In this document: piece by piece, positions 8,015 to 15,598 of the stretch | How positions within the stretch are numbered: the first letter of the stretch is position 1 | How the letters are laid out: every line of letters begins with the position of its first letter | Origin: Oscillospiraceae bacterium | Lineage (GTDB): Bacteria > Bacillota > Clostridia > Oscillospirales > Oscillospiraceae | Reading direction: 5' to 3' | DNA length: 64,000 nucleotides | Assembly: GCA_017617795.1 (NCBI GenBank) | Contig: JAFZVM010000130.1 | Coordinates: 62,001 to 126,000, forward strand | Position numbers and translations under genes: made by a program | Notes under the pieces: model-generated | Database searches by the model: none | Told to the model about the DNA's origin: nothing | Seen by the model: only the letters and a program-made list of their open reading frames with translations

Positions 8015-8043
8015 TTGACAGGAGGGCAGTTTTCGGCTATAAT
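8015..8043 (+). promoter_or_regulatory. Promoter of tRNA-Ser
   Basis: Perfect TTGACA and TATAAT with 17 bases between them, 40 bases upstream of the tRNA. This is a full-consensus promoter, as expected for a stable RNA. Confidence 0.85.
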
Positions 8044-8083
8044 ATGCCACGCTGTCGGCGTGACGCCGCCGATCAATGAACAG

Positions 8084-8175
8084 GGAGAGGTACCCAAGTG
8101 GTCGAAGGGTCCGCACTCGAAATGCGGTAGCCGGCGAATAACCGGGCAAGGGTTCGAATCCCTTCCTCTCCGCCA
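8084..8175 (+). tRNA. tRNA-Ser (CGA anticodon)
   Basis: The acceptor stem GGAGAGG/CCTCTCC closes the molecule, with discriminator G and an encoded CCA. The anticodon stem CCGCA/TGCGG holds loop CTCGAAA, so the anticodon is CGA, reading UCG serine codons. A long variable arm (CCGG pairs with CCGG) is typical of class II serine tRNAs. The T arm has AAGGG-TTCGAAT-CCCTT. Confidence 0.95.
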
Positions 8176-8182
8176 GAAAAAA

Positions 8183-8206
8183 GCACTGCTTTCGCAGTGC
8201 TTTTTT
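8183..8206 (+). terminator. Terminator of tRNA-Ser
   Basis: GCACTGC-TTTC-GCAGTGC followed by six T, beginning 7 bases after the CCA. Preceding A residues would make it work on the other strand too. Confidence 0.9.
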
Positions 8207-8209
8207 CAA

Positions 8210-8400
8210 TGAAGTTTGCCCTGTCGGGCAAATGATGCTGCCTGCGGCAATGACGCCGCTTCGCTGATGATGTGTGCCTGCGGCACGTGAGGGCAAACGT
8301 CGCATCATTGCGGCACAAAGCGGCGCAGCATCATTTCGGAGCGTCAGCGGAGATACATCATCAGGCGCGAAGCGCCGACATCATTCGATTCCCCCGAGGA
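8210..8400. repeat. Cluster of small palindromic (REP-like) repeat units
   Basis: The stretch between tRNA-Ser and the ZIP gene has no credible gene. It consists of short GC hairpins separated by ATGATG on the left and CATCATT or CATCATC on the right. CATCAT units start at 8303, 8329, 8356 and 8379 (spacing 26, 27 and 23); AATGATG and GATGATG start at 8231 and 8266. The left half is partly an inverted copy of the right half: ATGATGCTGC faces GCAGCATCAT. One clear hairpin is GGCGC-GAA-GCGCC at 8364-8376. This resembles REP or MITE-like repeats of gut Clostridia; no other copy was noticed in the window. The remainder up to 8509 holds a small CCGCCCGTTCGGGCGG hairpin and nothing else I can name. 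Confidence 0.55.
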
Positions 8401-8509
8401 TTTGCGCATCCCATAGAAGCAGGGAAAGCTCCGCCCGTTCGGGCGGCGCTTTTCATTTGGACCAAGCGGCGCTTCGCACGGGAGCGGGAGCGAATGACGG
8501 CACGCAATA

Positions 8510-9364
8510 TTACAGGTAGATAATGATCAGACCCGTCAGCATCCCCAGGATCGCCAGCAGGGCGGGCAGCTTGGATTTCCACATCAGGATGGATTCCGGA
8601 AGCAACTCGCCGAACACCACATACAGCATGGCGCCGGAAGCGAAACTCAGGGAGATCACCAGCGCGGTAGGGCTGATGGTACCGATGAGAAAACCCAGAA
8701 TGGCTCCCAATACGGTGGGCGCGCCGGATATGGCCGTTACTCCCACGGCCCGCCATTTGCTCATGCCGCCGGAAATCAGCGGCACGGCCACGGCCATCCC
8801 CTCCGGGATATTGTGCAGGCCGATCACCAGGGCCATGGTCAGCCCGCCCCGGTTGACCAGGATCTGATGCGCCGTTCTGGCAAAGGATGCGCCGATCACC
8901 ATACCTTCGGGCACGTTATGCAGGGCGATCGCCGCCGCCATCACCAATCCTGCCAGGAAAAGCCCGTTGCGGGGCTGGCGGCCTTCTCTGTGCTCCTGCA
9001 GATGGTTGGCATGGGTCAGCTCCTCCAGGGAGTCCGACGTGCGCGGGTGGTTTTCGTCGATATGCGCCACCTCATGGTCGGTTTCCTTGTCGATCCAAGC
9101 ATTGAGCAGGGCGATCACCGCAAAACCGACGATCACTCCGCAAACCACCAGCCACACGTTGGCAGACGACCCATTGGTACTCAGGGCTTCCGTCAGCAGG
9201 TCAAAGCAAACCACTGCGGTCATGATGCCCGCCGCGAAGGAAAGCAGAAGGCTTACGGTTTTATCGGAATCCTTGCGGAACATACAGGAGAGCGCACCGC
9301 CCAGACCCGTTCCGCCGATTCCGGCAATGGCTGTGATCCCCACCAGGAGCCAAATCGATTCCAT
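8510..9364 (-). CDS. ZIP family divalent metal transporter
   Basis: A 284-residue inner-membrane protein with about eight hydrophobic segments. The two metal-site helices are marked by HNVPEG and HNIPEG, the ZIP binuclear-site signature. A His-containing cytoplasmic loop (DHEVAHIDENH and HANHLQEH) lies between the third and fourth helices, as in ZIP proteins. It is expected to import Zn, Fe or Mn; the exact metal cannot be told. Start: the ATG at 9364 has AGGTCAGG upstream; an earlier in-frame ATG at 9412 has no ribosome binding site and falls in a palindrome. Two palindromes upstream suggest metal-dependent control. Confidence 0.88.
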   Translation of the reverse strand: MESIWLLVGITAIAGIGGTGLGGALSCMFRKDSDKTVSLLLSFAAGIMTAVVCFDLLTEALSTNGSSANVWLVVCGVIVGFAVIALLNAWIDKETDHEVAHIDENHPRTSDSLEELTHANHLQEHREGRQPRNGLFLAGLVMAAAIALHNVPEGMVIGASFARTAHQILVNRGGLTMALVIGLHNIPEGMAVAVPLISGGMSKWRAVGVTAISGAPTVLGAILGFLIGTISPTALVISLSFASGAMLYVVFGELLPESILMWKSKLPALLAILGMLTGLIIIYL

Positions 9365-9410
9365 GCGCCTGACCTCGCTTGTCTTCCGTGACCGGACCTT
9401 TTCGGTCTGC

Positions 9411-9435
9411 ATGCGGACCCGATAAAGGTCCGCAT
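9411..9435. promoter_or_regulatory. Inverted repeat in the ZIP gene leader
   Basis: ATGCGGACC and GGTCCGCAT are perfect 9-base arms around 7 bases, just upstream of the ZIP coding region. It could act as a leader hairpin or an operator. Confidence 0.45.
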
Positions 9436-9444
9436 TTACATGAT

Positions 9445-9461
9445 GGAGTATACCATACTCC
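9445..9461. promoter_or_regulatory. Palindromic operator candidate overlapping the ZIP promoter
   Basis: GGAGTAT-ACC-ATACTCC is a perfect 7-base inverted repeat. On the minus strand it contains a possible -10 TATACT with a weak TTCCGA 17 bases further upstream. A metalloregulator site (MntR, Zur or Fur class) is possible, but the sequence does not match a consensus I know. Confidence 0.4.
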
Positions 9462-9586
9462 CTTGGGTTTCGGAATATCTCTCCTGCAAAAATGTTGAAA
9501 AATGAAGATCATTTTCTTCTTGAAACACGATCATCATCCGGCATCGCCTTTTTCTTTAAATCATGTGAAAAACAAGAGGAAAGCAC

Positions 9587-9615
9587 AAGACATTCACGCC
9601 GGAGTTTGTTATACT
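9587..9615 (+). promoter_or_regulatory. Possible rhaD promoter
   Basis: AAGACA and TATACT are spaced 17 bases. The leader that follows carries a CGCCGCC/GGCGGCG hairpin near 9642-9664. Further upstream, AAAATGA-AGA-TCATTTT (9499-9515) is a small perfect inverted repeat. Confidence 0.45.
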
Positions 9616-9723
9616 GTTTTCGCACGCATGAGCGAAAAACGCCGCCGCTGACGAAAGGCGGCGGACGCCGACCAATTCACACTGAATCGGCAGAGGAAAT
9701 GCAGCTGTCGGAGGAGAAAAGAT

Positions 9724-10536
9724 ATGAAAGATATTCTGAGCGCGCCTGTCCTGATTGAGCTGGTACGCACCTGTACGAATATGTATAACCATGGCTGGGA
9801 TGAACGCAACGGCGGCAACATCTCTGTCCTGCTGGAGGATGCGGAAATTGCGGAATACCTGGATCTCAACCGGGTCCTGCGTTCGATCCCCACGGGTTTT
9901 TCCGCCCCGAAGCTGGACGGCAGAAGCTTCCTGGTCACCGGCACAGGAAAATACTTTAAGAATGTGCAGTATGATCCCGCAGCCAATCTGGGGATCGTAC
10001 GGCTCGCCGAGGGCGGACGGACGGCGGAGCTGCTCTGGGGCTTCACCGACGGCGGCAAGTTCACCAGCGAGTTCCCGGCCCATATGATGAGCCACGCCGC
10101 GCGCATGGAAACGGACCCGGAAAACCGCATCGTCATGCACTGCCATCCGAACAACCTGCTGGCCATGACCTATATCCACGATCTGGACGAAAAAGCCTTC
10201 ACGCGGACCCTGTGGCAGATGGAAACGGAGTGCATGATGGTGTTCCCGGATGGGGTGAACGTCCTGCCCTGGATGGTCTGCGGCACGAACGAGATCGGCG
10301 AAGCCACGGCGGAAAAGATGAAGACTGCCCGGCTCGTCGTCTGGGCGCAGCATGGCATTTACGGCGCAGGGCGCAGCCTGGACGAGACCTTCGGTCTGAT
10401 CGAGACGGCAGAAAAGGCCGCGGAGGTCTATCTGAAAATCGCCCATCTTCCCTGGAAGCAGACCCTCACCGTCGACGACCTGCATCAGATCGAAGCCCGT
10501 TTCGGCGTAAAGGCCCGGGAGGGCTGGCTGGACTGA
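9724..10536 (+). CDS. rhaD: Rhamnulose-1-phosphate aldolase
   Basis: A 270-residue class II (zinc) aldolase that splits L-rhamnulose 1-phosphate into dihydroxyacetone phosphate and L-lactaldehyde. It matches E. coli RhaD along its length by recall: GWDERNGGNIS, VTGTGKYFKNVQ, DPAANLGIV, the zinc ligands HCH near residues 139-141, FPDGVNVLPWMVCGTNEIG, and the third zinc His in QHGIYGAG. The start follows GGAGGAGAAAAGAT. No rhaA, rhaB or rhamnose regulator is in the window, so rhamnose use, or another 1-phosphate ketose substrate, cannot be confirmed here. It converges on the glycyl radical enzyme gene. Confidence 0.92.
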   Translation: MKDILSAPVLIELVRTCTNMYNHGWDERNGGNISVLLEDAEIAEYLDLNRVLRSIPTGFSAPKLDGRSFLVTGTGKYFKNVQYDPAANLGIVRLAEGGRTAELLWGFTDGGKFTSEFPAHMMSHAARMETDPENRIVMHCHPNNLLAMTYIHDLDEKAFTRTLWQMETECMMVFPDGVNVLPWMVCGTNEIGEATAEKMKTARLVVWAQHGIYGAGRSLDETFGLIETAEKAAEVYLKIAHLPWKQTLTVDDLHQIEARFGVKAREGWLD

Positions 10537-10596
10537 AGGAAAAAGCTGTCCGGAACGGTCCGTTCTTTCCCCTGCGCGGTATATTCATTGCAAAGA

Positions 10597-10628
10597 ATCC
10601 GTCCCCATGCGCCGGCATGAGGACGGAT
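10597..10628. terminator. Hairpin between rhaD and the glycyl radical enzyme gene
   Basis: ATCCGTCC and GGACGGAT (8 bp), with an inner CATG/CATG, lie between two convergent stop codons. A CGTTTATT tail follows on the plus strand. It is probably a shared terminator. Confidence 0.55.
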
Positions 10629-10672
10629 CGTTTATTCTGGGGAACAGACCGGTCTTTTCAGAGGAAAACTTC

Positions 10673-13117
10673 TTACAGCGTTTGCTCGCTTCTGCCAATG
10701 ACGTCGTCCTGGATCCCGGAGGACAGCTGAACAAAGTATGCGCTGAAACCGCCTACGCGGACGATGAGATCCTGGTGATCCTCGGGATGGACCTTGGCGT
10801 CCTTCAGCTCCGCGGAATCCACAATGTTGTACTGGATATGGGTGCCGCCGGCGCCCAGGAAGGCATTGGTGTAATCCACCAGCCTCTCGATCCCCTCTTC
10901 TGTGGCCACCACGCTCCGGGGGAACTTCTGATTCAGGGCGACTACGTAGCTTCCCTTTCCGAAATCTCCCCGAAGAACGGAGTTGAGGACGGCGGTCGGC
11001 CCGCACTTGTCCATCCCGCGCATGGGGGAAGCGGAGGCGTCGTTCAGCGGTTCAAGGGCCATTCTGCCGTTGGGCAGGGCGCCGACGCCCAGGCCGGCGG
11101 CGTAGTGCCAGGAGAGGCCCTCCCGCACTGATTTGAAGGCGGGATAGGGGCTGTGATCCCAGGAGGTAACGGAGTCGGCAGACATCTGCCCGACCTTGGC
11201 CGCCAGTTCGTCCACTTCCGCAATATCGTTGCCGAACTTCGGCGCGGCCAGGCACATCCGGCGGATCTCCTCTCCCCTTTCCCCGGCGAAGTTCGAGTCC
11301 AGAGCCCGGATCAGTTCGTCCATGGTGATCTTTTTCTCGTCGTACACCAGCTTTTTTACAGCCATCAATGAGTCTGCGCAGTCGATGATGGCTCGGTCCG
11401 TGATACCGTACTCGCATTGTACGTCCGGGATCATGGTATCCCGTCCCTTGTCCATACACTGCCGGATGGAGAATACGGACAGAGCCGGCAGCCGCAGATA
11501 CTTGTACTGCGTGTCCCTGGCAATATCGGCCAGCCACAGGGTCCGCTGCATCACAAAGTTATGCTGGGCCGCATAGGCGTCGTAGAATTCATCAAAGGTT
11601 TTGAAGTTCCGGGGATCTCCTGTCTCAAGGCCGAGCTTCTTGCCCGTAATGGCAGCTCCGTTGTGGAAAACCAGATGGAGCATGGCGGCGCTGTTGAAGC
11701 CTGCGGCTCCGCCCTTGTATTCGGAGCGCTGAGGCAGCGCAGGCCAGACGCAGCCCCGGCCGATCCAGGTGCGGGCTTCCTCGATGGAGACGCCGTCCCG
11801 CACGAAGCTCTCCACCATATGCTCGTCGTTCTCAAAGAGCGGGATGCCCCCTCCGGCAAGCTTATTGGTCTCGATCGCCTTTTTCATGAACCAGCGGGGA
11901 GTGGCGCTGGTCCAATTGACGATGACCGTGGGAGAGGACAGATGCAGCAGGCCCACAGCATGCAGGAAGAGGTAGCTGAGCTCGTTGGCGTTTTCAACGC
12001 CGTCGGGACCGATGCCGCCCAGATTCATGCTGCTGATGCCGTAGGTGATCTGGTGGGTCTGCTTGTGCAGGGCGCTCTGAACCTGGAGCTGCGTGCCCCA
12101 TCGGCCGATGACCTCTGCCAGGAGGCTCAGCGCCTGCTGCGGGGTGAGCTTGCCGGAGTTGATATCGTTGATGAAGAAGGGATACAGATAGGTGTCTCCC
12201 CGTCCCCAATGGGGCTGGTTGTGCATGGGGTGTTCCAGAGCCTTCATCAGGCCCACCAGCACCATGGACTGCAGCGCCTCATGGAAGGTGCGGGCCGGAT
12301 GCGCGGGGACATGATCGCAGATCTCGGCGATCTGCCGCAGTTCCTCCCTGCGGGCGGGATCGCTCTCCGCAGCAGCCTTCTGTCTGGCCAGATCCGCATA
12401 CCGCTTCGCCAGAGCGAGGGTCGCGTCGCAGATGATGACGGCGGCTTTCCAGAAAAAGTATTTCTCCACCTCCTGGGTCTTGTTTTTCAGGAAATGGTCA
12501 ATGTGCGCCTGGGCTTCGGCGCGGTAAGCGAGAACGCCCTGATTCAGGATCTTGTCAAAATCGAAGGTATTCGTACAGTTGCCGAAATTGCCGCTGGAGA
12601 GATCGGGGTCCTTCAGATGAGCGTCGACCACGTCTCTGGGCCAGTCCCCCAAGACTTCCGCAAAGACCTTGTTCACGCAGTCCACGGGGTTCTGGTTTTT
12701 GAATGTGCGGGCGGCTTCCCGGAGGATCTCCAGGTCCTCATGGGAAACGTTCACCTTATCGTGCAGCGTTCCCTGAATGCCGTCTTCACTCCAGAGGCCG
12801 TCCAGATAGTCGCCCACAATATCGATCTCGGTATAGTTTCCCACGACATAGGGTCCGATACGTCCCACAATGCAGTCATATTCCAGTATGCCGATGTCGA
12901 CGTTCTCGGCGATCTTTTGGACCATTTTTGCCCGTCTGAGCTCCAGGTCCTCCCCCTCTGTCTCCTTCCAGGATTCCGTGGCATATTTCTGCCGATCGGT
13001 GAGCATGGTGTAGGGGGCGGTCTTGATGGCCTCCTTCCAGCGGATCCGACGATCGTCCAGGGTGGTCTTATCGATCTCTCTCAATAGATCCTCATTGATC
13101 TTTCTGGTGGGAAACAT
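10673..13117 (-). CDS. Glycyl radical enzyme of unknown substrate (PFL-like family)
   Basis: An 814-residue oxygen-sensitive radical enzyme of the pyruvate formate-lyase superfamily. The glycyl-radical loop RVGGFSAYF is near the C-terminus, with the radical glycine at about G790, 24 residues from the end. The thiyl cysteine is C456 in GRGCVWPALPQ. In known eliminases and decarboxylases (choline lyase, propanediol dehydratase, hydroxyphenylacetate decarboxylase) this motif is GCVEP with a catalytic Glu; here Trp replaces it, so a different reaction is likely. No radical SAM activase is adjacent. The start follows AAGGAG by 9 bases. A weak promoter (TTGCAA/TACCCT, 13154-13182) faces it. The substrate is unknown. 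Confidence 0.88.
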   Translation of the reverse strand: MFPTRKINEDLLREIDKTTLDDRRIRWKEAIKTAPYTMLTDRQKYATESWKETEGEDLELRRAKMVQKIAENVDIGILEYDCIVGRIGPYVVGNYTEIDIVGDYLDGLWSEDGIQGTLHDKVNVSHEDLEILREAARTFKNQNPVDCVNKVFAEVLGDWPRDVVDAHLKDPDLSSGNFGNCTNTFDFDKILNQGVLAYRAEAQAHIDHFLKNKTQEVEKYFFWKAAVIICDATLALAKRYADLARQKAAAESDPARREELRQIAEICDHVPAHPARTFHEALQSMVLVGLMKALEHPMHNQPHWGRGDTYLYPFFINDINSGKLTPQQALSLLAEVIGRWGTQLQVQSALHKQTHQITYGISSMNLGGIGPDGVENANELSYLFLHAVGLLHLSSPTVIVNWTSATPRWFMKKAIETNKLAGGGIPLFENDEHMVESFVRDGVSIEEARTWIGRGCVWPALPQRSEYKGGAAGFNSAAMLHLVFHNGAAITGKKLGLETGDPRNFKTFDEFYDAYAAQHNFVMQRTLWLADIARDTQYKYLRLPALSVFSIRQCMDKGRDTMIPDVQCEYGITDRAIIDCADSLMAVKKLVYDEKKITMDELIRALDSNFAGERGEEIRRMCLAAPKFGNDIAEVDELAAKVGQMSADSVTSWDHSPYPAFKSVREGLSWHYAAGLGVGALPNGRMALEPLNDASASPMRGMDKCGPTAVLNSVLRGDFGKGSYVVALNQKFPRSVVATEEGIERLVDYTNAFLGAGGTHIQYNIVDSAELKDAKVHPEDHQDLIVRVGGFSAYFVQLSSGIQDDVIGRSEQTL

Positions 13118-13307
13118 ATGAGTTCACTCCTTGCCTTTGCAACGCTTTATCAAAGGGTAGCATATTGTCAGCCGGCTTGCAAGTAGGCTATTTCGGGCTT
13201 CATTGAATGAATTGCTCTTCCCTGGCATGGACAGATATGGTAAAATGACCTATCAGTAGCAGTCTGCCTCCGCCCCGCGGAGGCCAATTGAAGAAAGGAG
13301 CGTCATC

Positions 13308-14312
13308 ATGATTCTGGAAAAACGGATCGTTATCGACCTGAACGACCACGACAGCAGCTGGCTCATCCCCTGGAAGCAGGTTGCCCCGGACGGATACGTG
13401 GGAGAGTACCAGTCCACCATCCTCATGGCGGAGGGGCCCCATCGGGAGTATTCCGTCACGGATTCCATCATGTGCGCCAAGCGCCCGGAGGTCACGCCGG
13501 ACGAGGCCTCCTCCTTCAGCCACGCCCATAAGAACGGGTTTGAGACCTTCTTTGTGGACAGCGGCTGGATGTACCTCTACGTGGACGGGCGAAAGTGCAA
13601 GGTCACCCCGGGAGACATCATCCATCTCCAGCCCGGGCAGCAGCACGCCATGGCCTTTATGGAGGATGTGAAATACCGGGGCTTCTTCCATGACCTCATC
13701 TCCCTGGACAACGCGGAGGTGTCCCAGTACCTGAAGGAAAAGATGCCGGAATCCGCCAGCGACCCCGAGTTCCAGAAGGTCCGCATGGAGGCGGGGGGCA
13801 TGGATATGATCATGCGGGAGCGCCCGGTCTACAAGGAGGTCCCCACGGAGGAGGTCCTGGCGATCCGCAATCCCAACCGGCCTTACGCCGCCTACGAATT
13901 CCCCGGCTGCTCCGTGAAGGTCATCACCACCCGCTGGGACAACTTCGGCGTCAACGAGATGATCTGCACCCAGATGAAGAAGGGCTTCACCGTGCAGTGG
14001 AACCCCTATCCCAAGGAGCGGGAGCTCTATTACGTCCGCCACGGCCTTGCTGAATTCACCGTGTACGGGGAAAAGCATATCGCCAAGGAAGGCTGCATCG
14101 TGAACATCCCCCGTTTCGCCCCCCACAGCCTGAAGGCGCTGGAGGATTCCGAGATCTACGATATGGGCGGCAAGCCCTACTGGTTCGCCTTCCTCCAGGA
14201 TTACGAGGCCATCCGTACCTATGCGCCGGAGCGGCTGAAGGATCCGGAGGAGCTGGAGAAGCTGCGGAAGAAATTCGGCATCGAGGTCTGCGGCATCGGC
14301 TTCGAAGGATAA
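13308..14312 (+). CDS. Bicupin domain protein
   Basis: A 334-residue protein with two cupin folds and no DNA-binding domain. The first cupin has the full metal-binding motifs: HAHKNGFETFFVDSG (two His and a Glu), then GDIIHLQPGQQH with the third His. The second (about residues 215-290) keeps the fold-type pattern but lacks the first His pair, so only one metal site is expected. It is divergent from the glycyl radical enzyme gene across 190 bases and may act in the same pathway, for example as an isomerase or a small-molecule-binding protein. That link is inference. The start follows AAAGGAG. A strong terminator follows. Confidence 0.8.
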   Translation: MILEKRIVIDLNDHDSSWLIPWKQVAPDGYVGEYQSTILMAEGPHREYSVTDSIMCAKRPEVTPDEASSFSHAHKNGFETFFVDSGWMYLYVDGRKCKVTPGDIIHLQPGQQHAMAFMEDVKYRGFFHDLISLDNAEVSQYLKEKMPESASDPEFQKVRMEAGGMDMIMRERPVYKEVPTEEVLAIRNPNRPYAAYEFPGCSVKVITTRWDNFGVNEMICTQMKKGFTVQWNPYPKERELYYVRHGLAEFTVYGEKHIAKEGCIVNIPRFAPHSLKALEDSEIYDMGGKPYWFAFLQDYEAIRTYAPERLKDPEELEKLRKKFGIEVCGIGFEG

Positions 14313-14333
14313 GGAAAATTCGATGAATACGCA

Positions 14334-14366
14334 GGACCGCCCGGGGCTGAACACCCCGGGCGGTCC
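14334..14366. terminator. Bidirectional terminator between bicupin and acetyltransferase genes
   Basis: GGACCGCCCGGGG and CCCCGGGCGGTCC form a perfect 13-bp stem around a 7-base loop, between convergent genes. An AT-rich tail follows. Confidence 0.75.
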
Positions 14367-14389
14367 AATTACTATTACATAGGAATAAG

Positions 14390-14857
14390 CTACAGCGTTT
14401 TCTTCAGCATGATGAATTCATCCGTCCGGTATTCCTCGGTAAACCCGGCCCGGAGAAAAAGACTCGCAGCCGGATTATCCAGGGCGATATTGTCCCAAAG
14501 GACGCGGACCCCGTTCTCCCTTGCCGCCCGGCAAAGCAGGTCAAGGCCGGCTCGGCCGAAGCCCTTTCCACGGTACTCTGCGGCGACGATCACGTCCGCA
14601 AGCCAGATGTCCTGTCCTTCATCATAATGGTATGCGGTCTCCCCCACAAAGGTGTCCGTTTCCGTGTCCCGCAGATACCGGTAAAACCGCTTGTTCTCAT
14701 GCCGGATCACCCAGCGGTCATACCATTCGTCCCACTCGCTCCGGGGAAAGGGGATCGTACCGCCCCAGGCCCGATTATAGGACATGGTCTCCGGATCGCC
14801 CATGAATCGTTCCCGGAACCAAAGGTCCTCCCGTTCCGGCCGATAGAGAATGATCAT
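14390..14857 (-). CDS. GNAT family N-acetyltransferase
   Basis: A 155-residue acetyl-CoA-dependent acetyltransferase. The acetyl-CoA loop is visible as VAAEYRGKGFGRAGLDLL (R/Q-x-x-G-x-G/A pattern), followed by the NPAASLFLRAGF helix typical of the fold's end. The acceptor is unknown. It lies 47 bases downstream of the helix-turn-helix/SOR-like gene on the same strand, and the ribosome binding site GAGGGAAGAG directly precedes the ATG. Co-transcription with that regulator is likely. Confidence 0.85.
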   Translation of the reverse strand: MIILYRPEREDLWFRERFMGDPETMSYNRAWGGTIPFPRSEWDEWYDRWVIRHENKRFYRYLRDTETDTFVGETAYHYDEGQDIWLADVIVAAEYRGKGFGRAGLDLLCRAARENGVRVLWDNIALDNPAASLFLRAGFTEEYRTDEFIMLKKTL

Positions 14858-14904
14858 CTCTTCCCTCTTTTCTGTCTGATCCGGAGTGCCGGATCCCCAT
14901 ACTC

Positions 14905-15492
14905 TTATTTTATCCGAAACCGGCAGAGTCCGTGGCGGTTGCAGCAGGCGTACAGGTCCTTTCCCCCATCGATTTTGAACCTGGCTTCAGCCCCCCACTC
15001 CGGGTAAAGCTTTACCAGCTGGATCCTCTGATCGGATACCGCGGCGAGAAAGGTGATATAGTGCTCCTTCGTCATGGGATGATCCAGGGTGACCCAGTAT
15101 TCGTCCTCCACCCGCTCCGCCCGCAGGCTGTGCTCCGGGTCCGGTTCCTCCGCCTCCAGGGGCGGAAGGGTGATGCCGCAGCAGCTGACCACAGCCTCTC
15201 CCGCAGAGCAGATCACGTTCCCGCACACCGGGCAAAGGTAGAACTGCCCCCGGCGCATATCGGCGGCGCGGTTCCGGTTTCGTACGTCCTCCCCGGACAG
15301 CAGTTCGATCACGGAGATCCCCAGGGCTTCGGCCAGGGGGCCCAACAGGCTGATATCCGGGTATCCCCTGCCCGTTTCCCATTTGCTCACCGCTTTGCCG
15401 CTCACATGGATCCGCTCCGCCAGCTCATCCTGGGTCATCTGCTTGCGCTCCCGCAGTCTGCGGATCACGGATCCGGTCACATATTTGTCCAT
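14905..15492 (-). CDS. XRE helix-turn-helix regulator fused to a desulfoferrodoxin-like domain
   Basis: A 195-residue two-domain protein. Residues 1-65 are an XRE/Cro helix-turn-helix (RRLRERKQMTQDELAERI, then SGKAVSKWETGRGYPD). Residues 85-195 resemble the iron-binding superoxide reductase domain: CPVCGNVI, CCG, HPMTKEHYI (the H-x-x-x-x-x-H ligand pattern), and YACCNRHGLC with the last Cys/His ligands. This suggests an iron-based redox or oxygen sensor that controls transcription, or an inactive SOR used as a switch. Start: the ATG at 15492 follows AGGAGGCGAAAGGA; the frame extends upstream without a better start. A CTACG-CTT-CGTAG palindrome lies upstream. Confidence 0.85.
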   Translation of the reverse strand: MDKYVTGSVIRRLRERKQMTQDELAERIHVSGKAVSKWETGRGYPDISLLGPLAEALGISVIELLSGEDVRNRNRAADMRRGQFYLCPVCGNVICSAGEAVVSCCGITLPPLEAEEPDPEHSLRAERVEDEYWVTLDHPMTKEHYITFLAAVSDQRIQLVKLYPEWGAEARFKIDGGKDLYACCNRHGLCRFRIK

Positions 15493-15545
15493 TCCTTTCG
15501 CCTCCTGTCGGCGGAAGTTTACCATATGCGCCGGGAAGAAGCTAC

Positions 15546-15558
15546 CTACGCTTCGTAG
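15546..15558. promoter_or_regulatory. Candidate operator upstream of the HTH/SOR-like gene
   Basis: CTACG-CTT-CGTAG, a perfect 5-base inverted repeat about 55 bases before the regulator's start codon. It may be an autoregulatory site; it is a short palindrome and could be chance. Confidence 0.3.
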
Positions 15559-15598
15559 AGCCGGAAAAGGCTTTCGGGTTCCCGGTCGGAGTCTTATC

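Noticed and set aside
8084..8175. tRNA-Ser as an integration site for a mobile element
   Set aside because: No integrase, phage or direct repeat of the tRNA end was seen downstream.
6854..8308. Long minus-strand open frame (484 residues) across the SDR and tRNA-Ser
   Set aside because: It is antisense to a clear SDR gene, runs through a tRNA and two terminators, has no ribosome binding site and shows no domain.
8303..8385. CATCAT repeats as a CRISPR array
   Set aside because: Only a 7-base core repeats, with 23-27 base period and hairpins between; no 24-37 base repeats and no cas genes.
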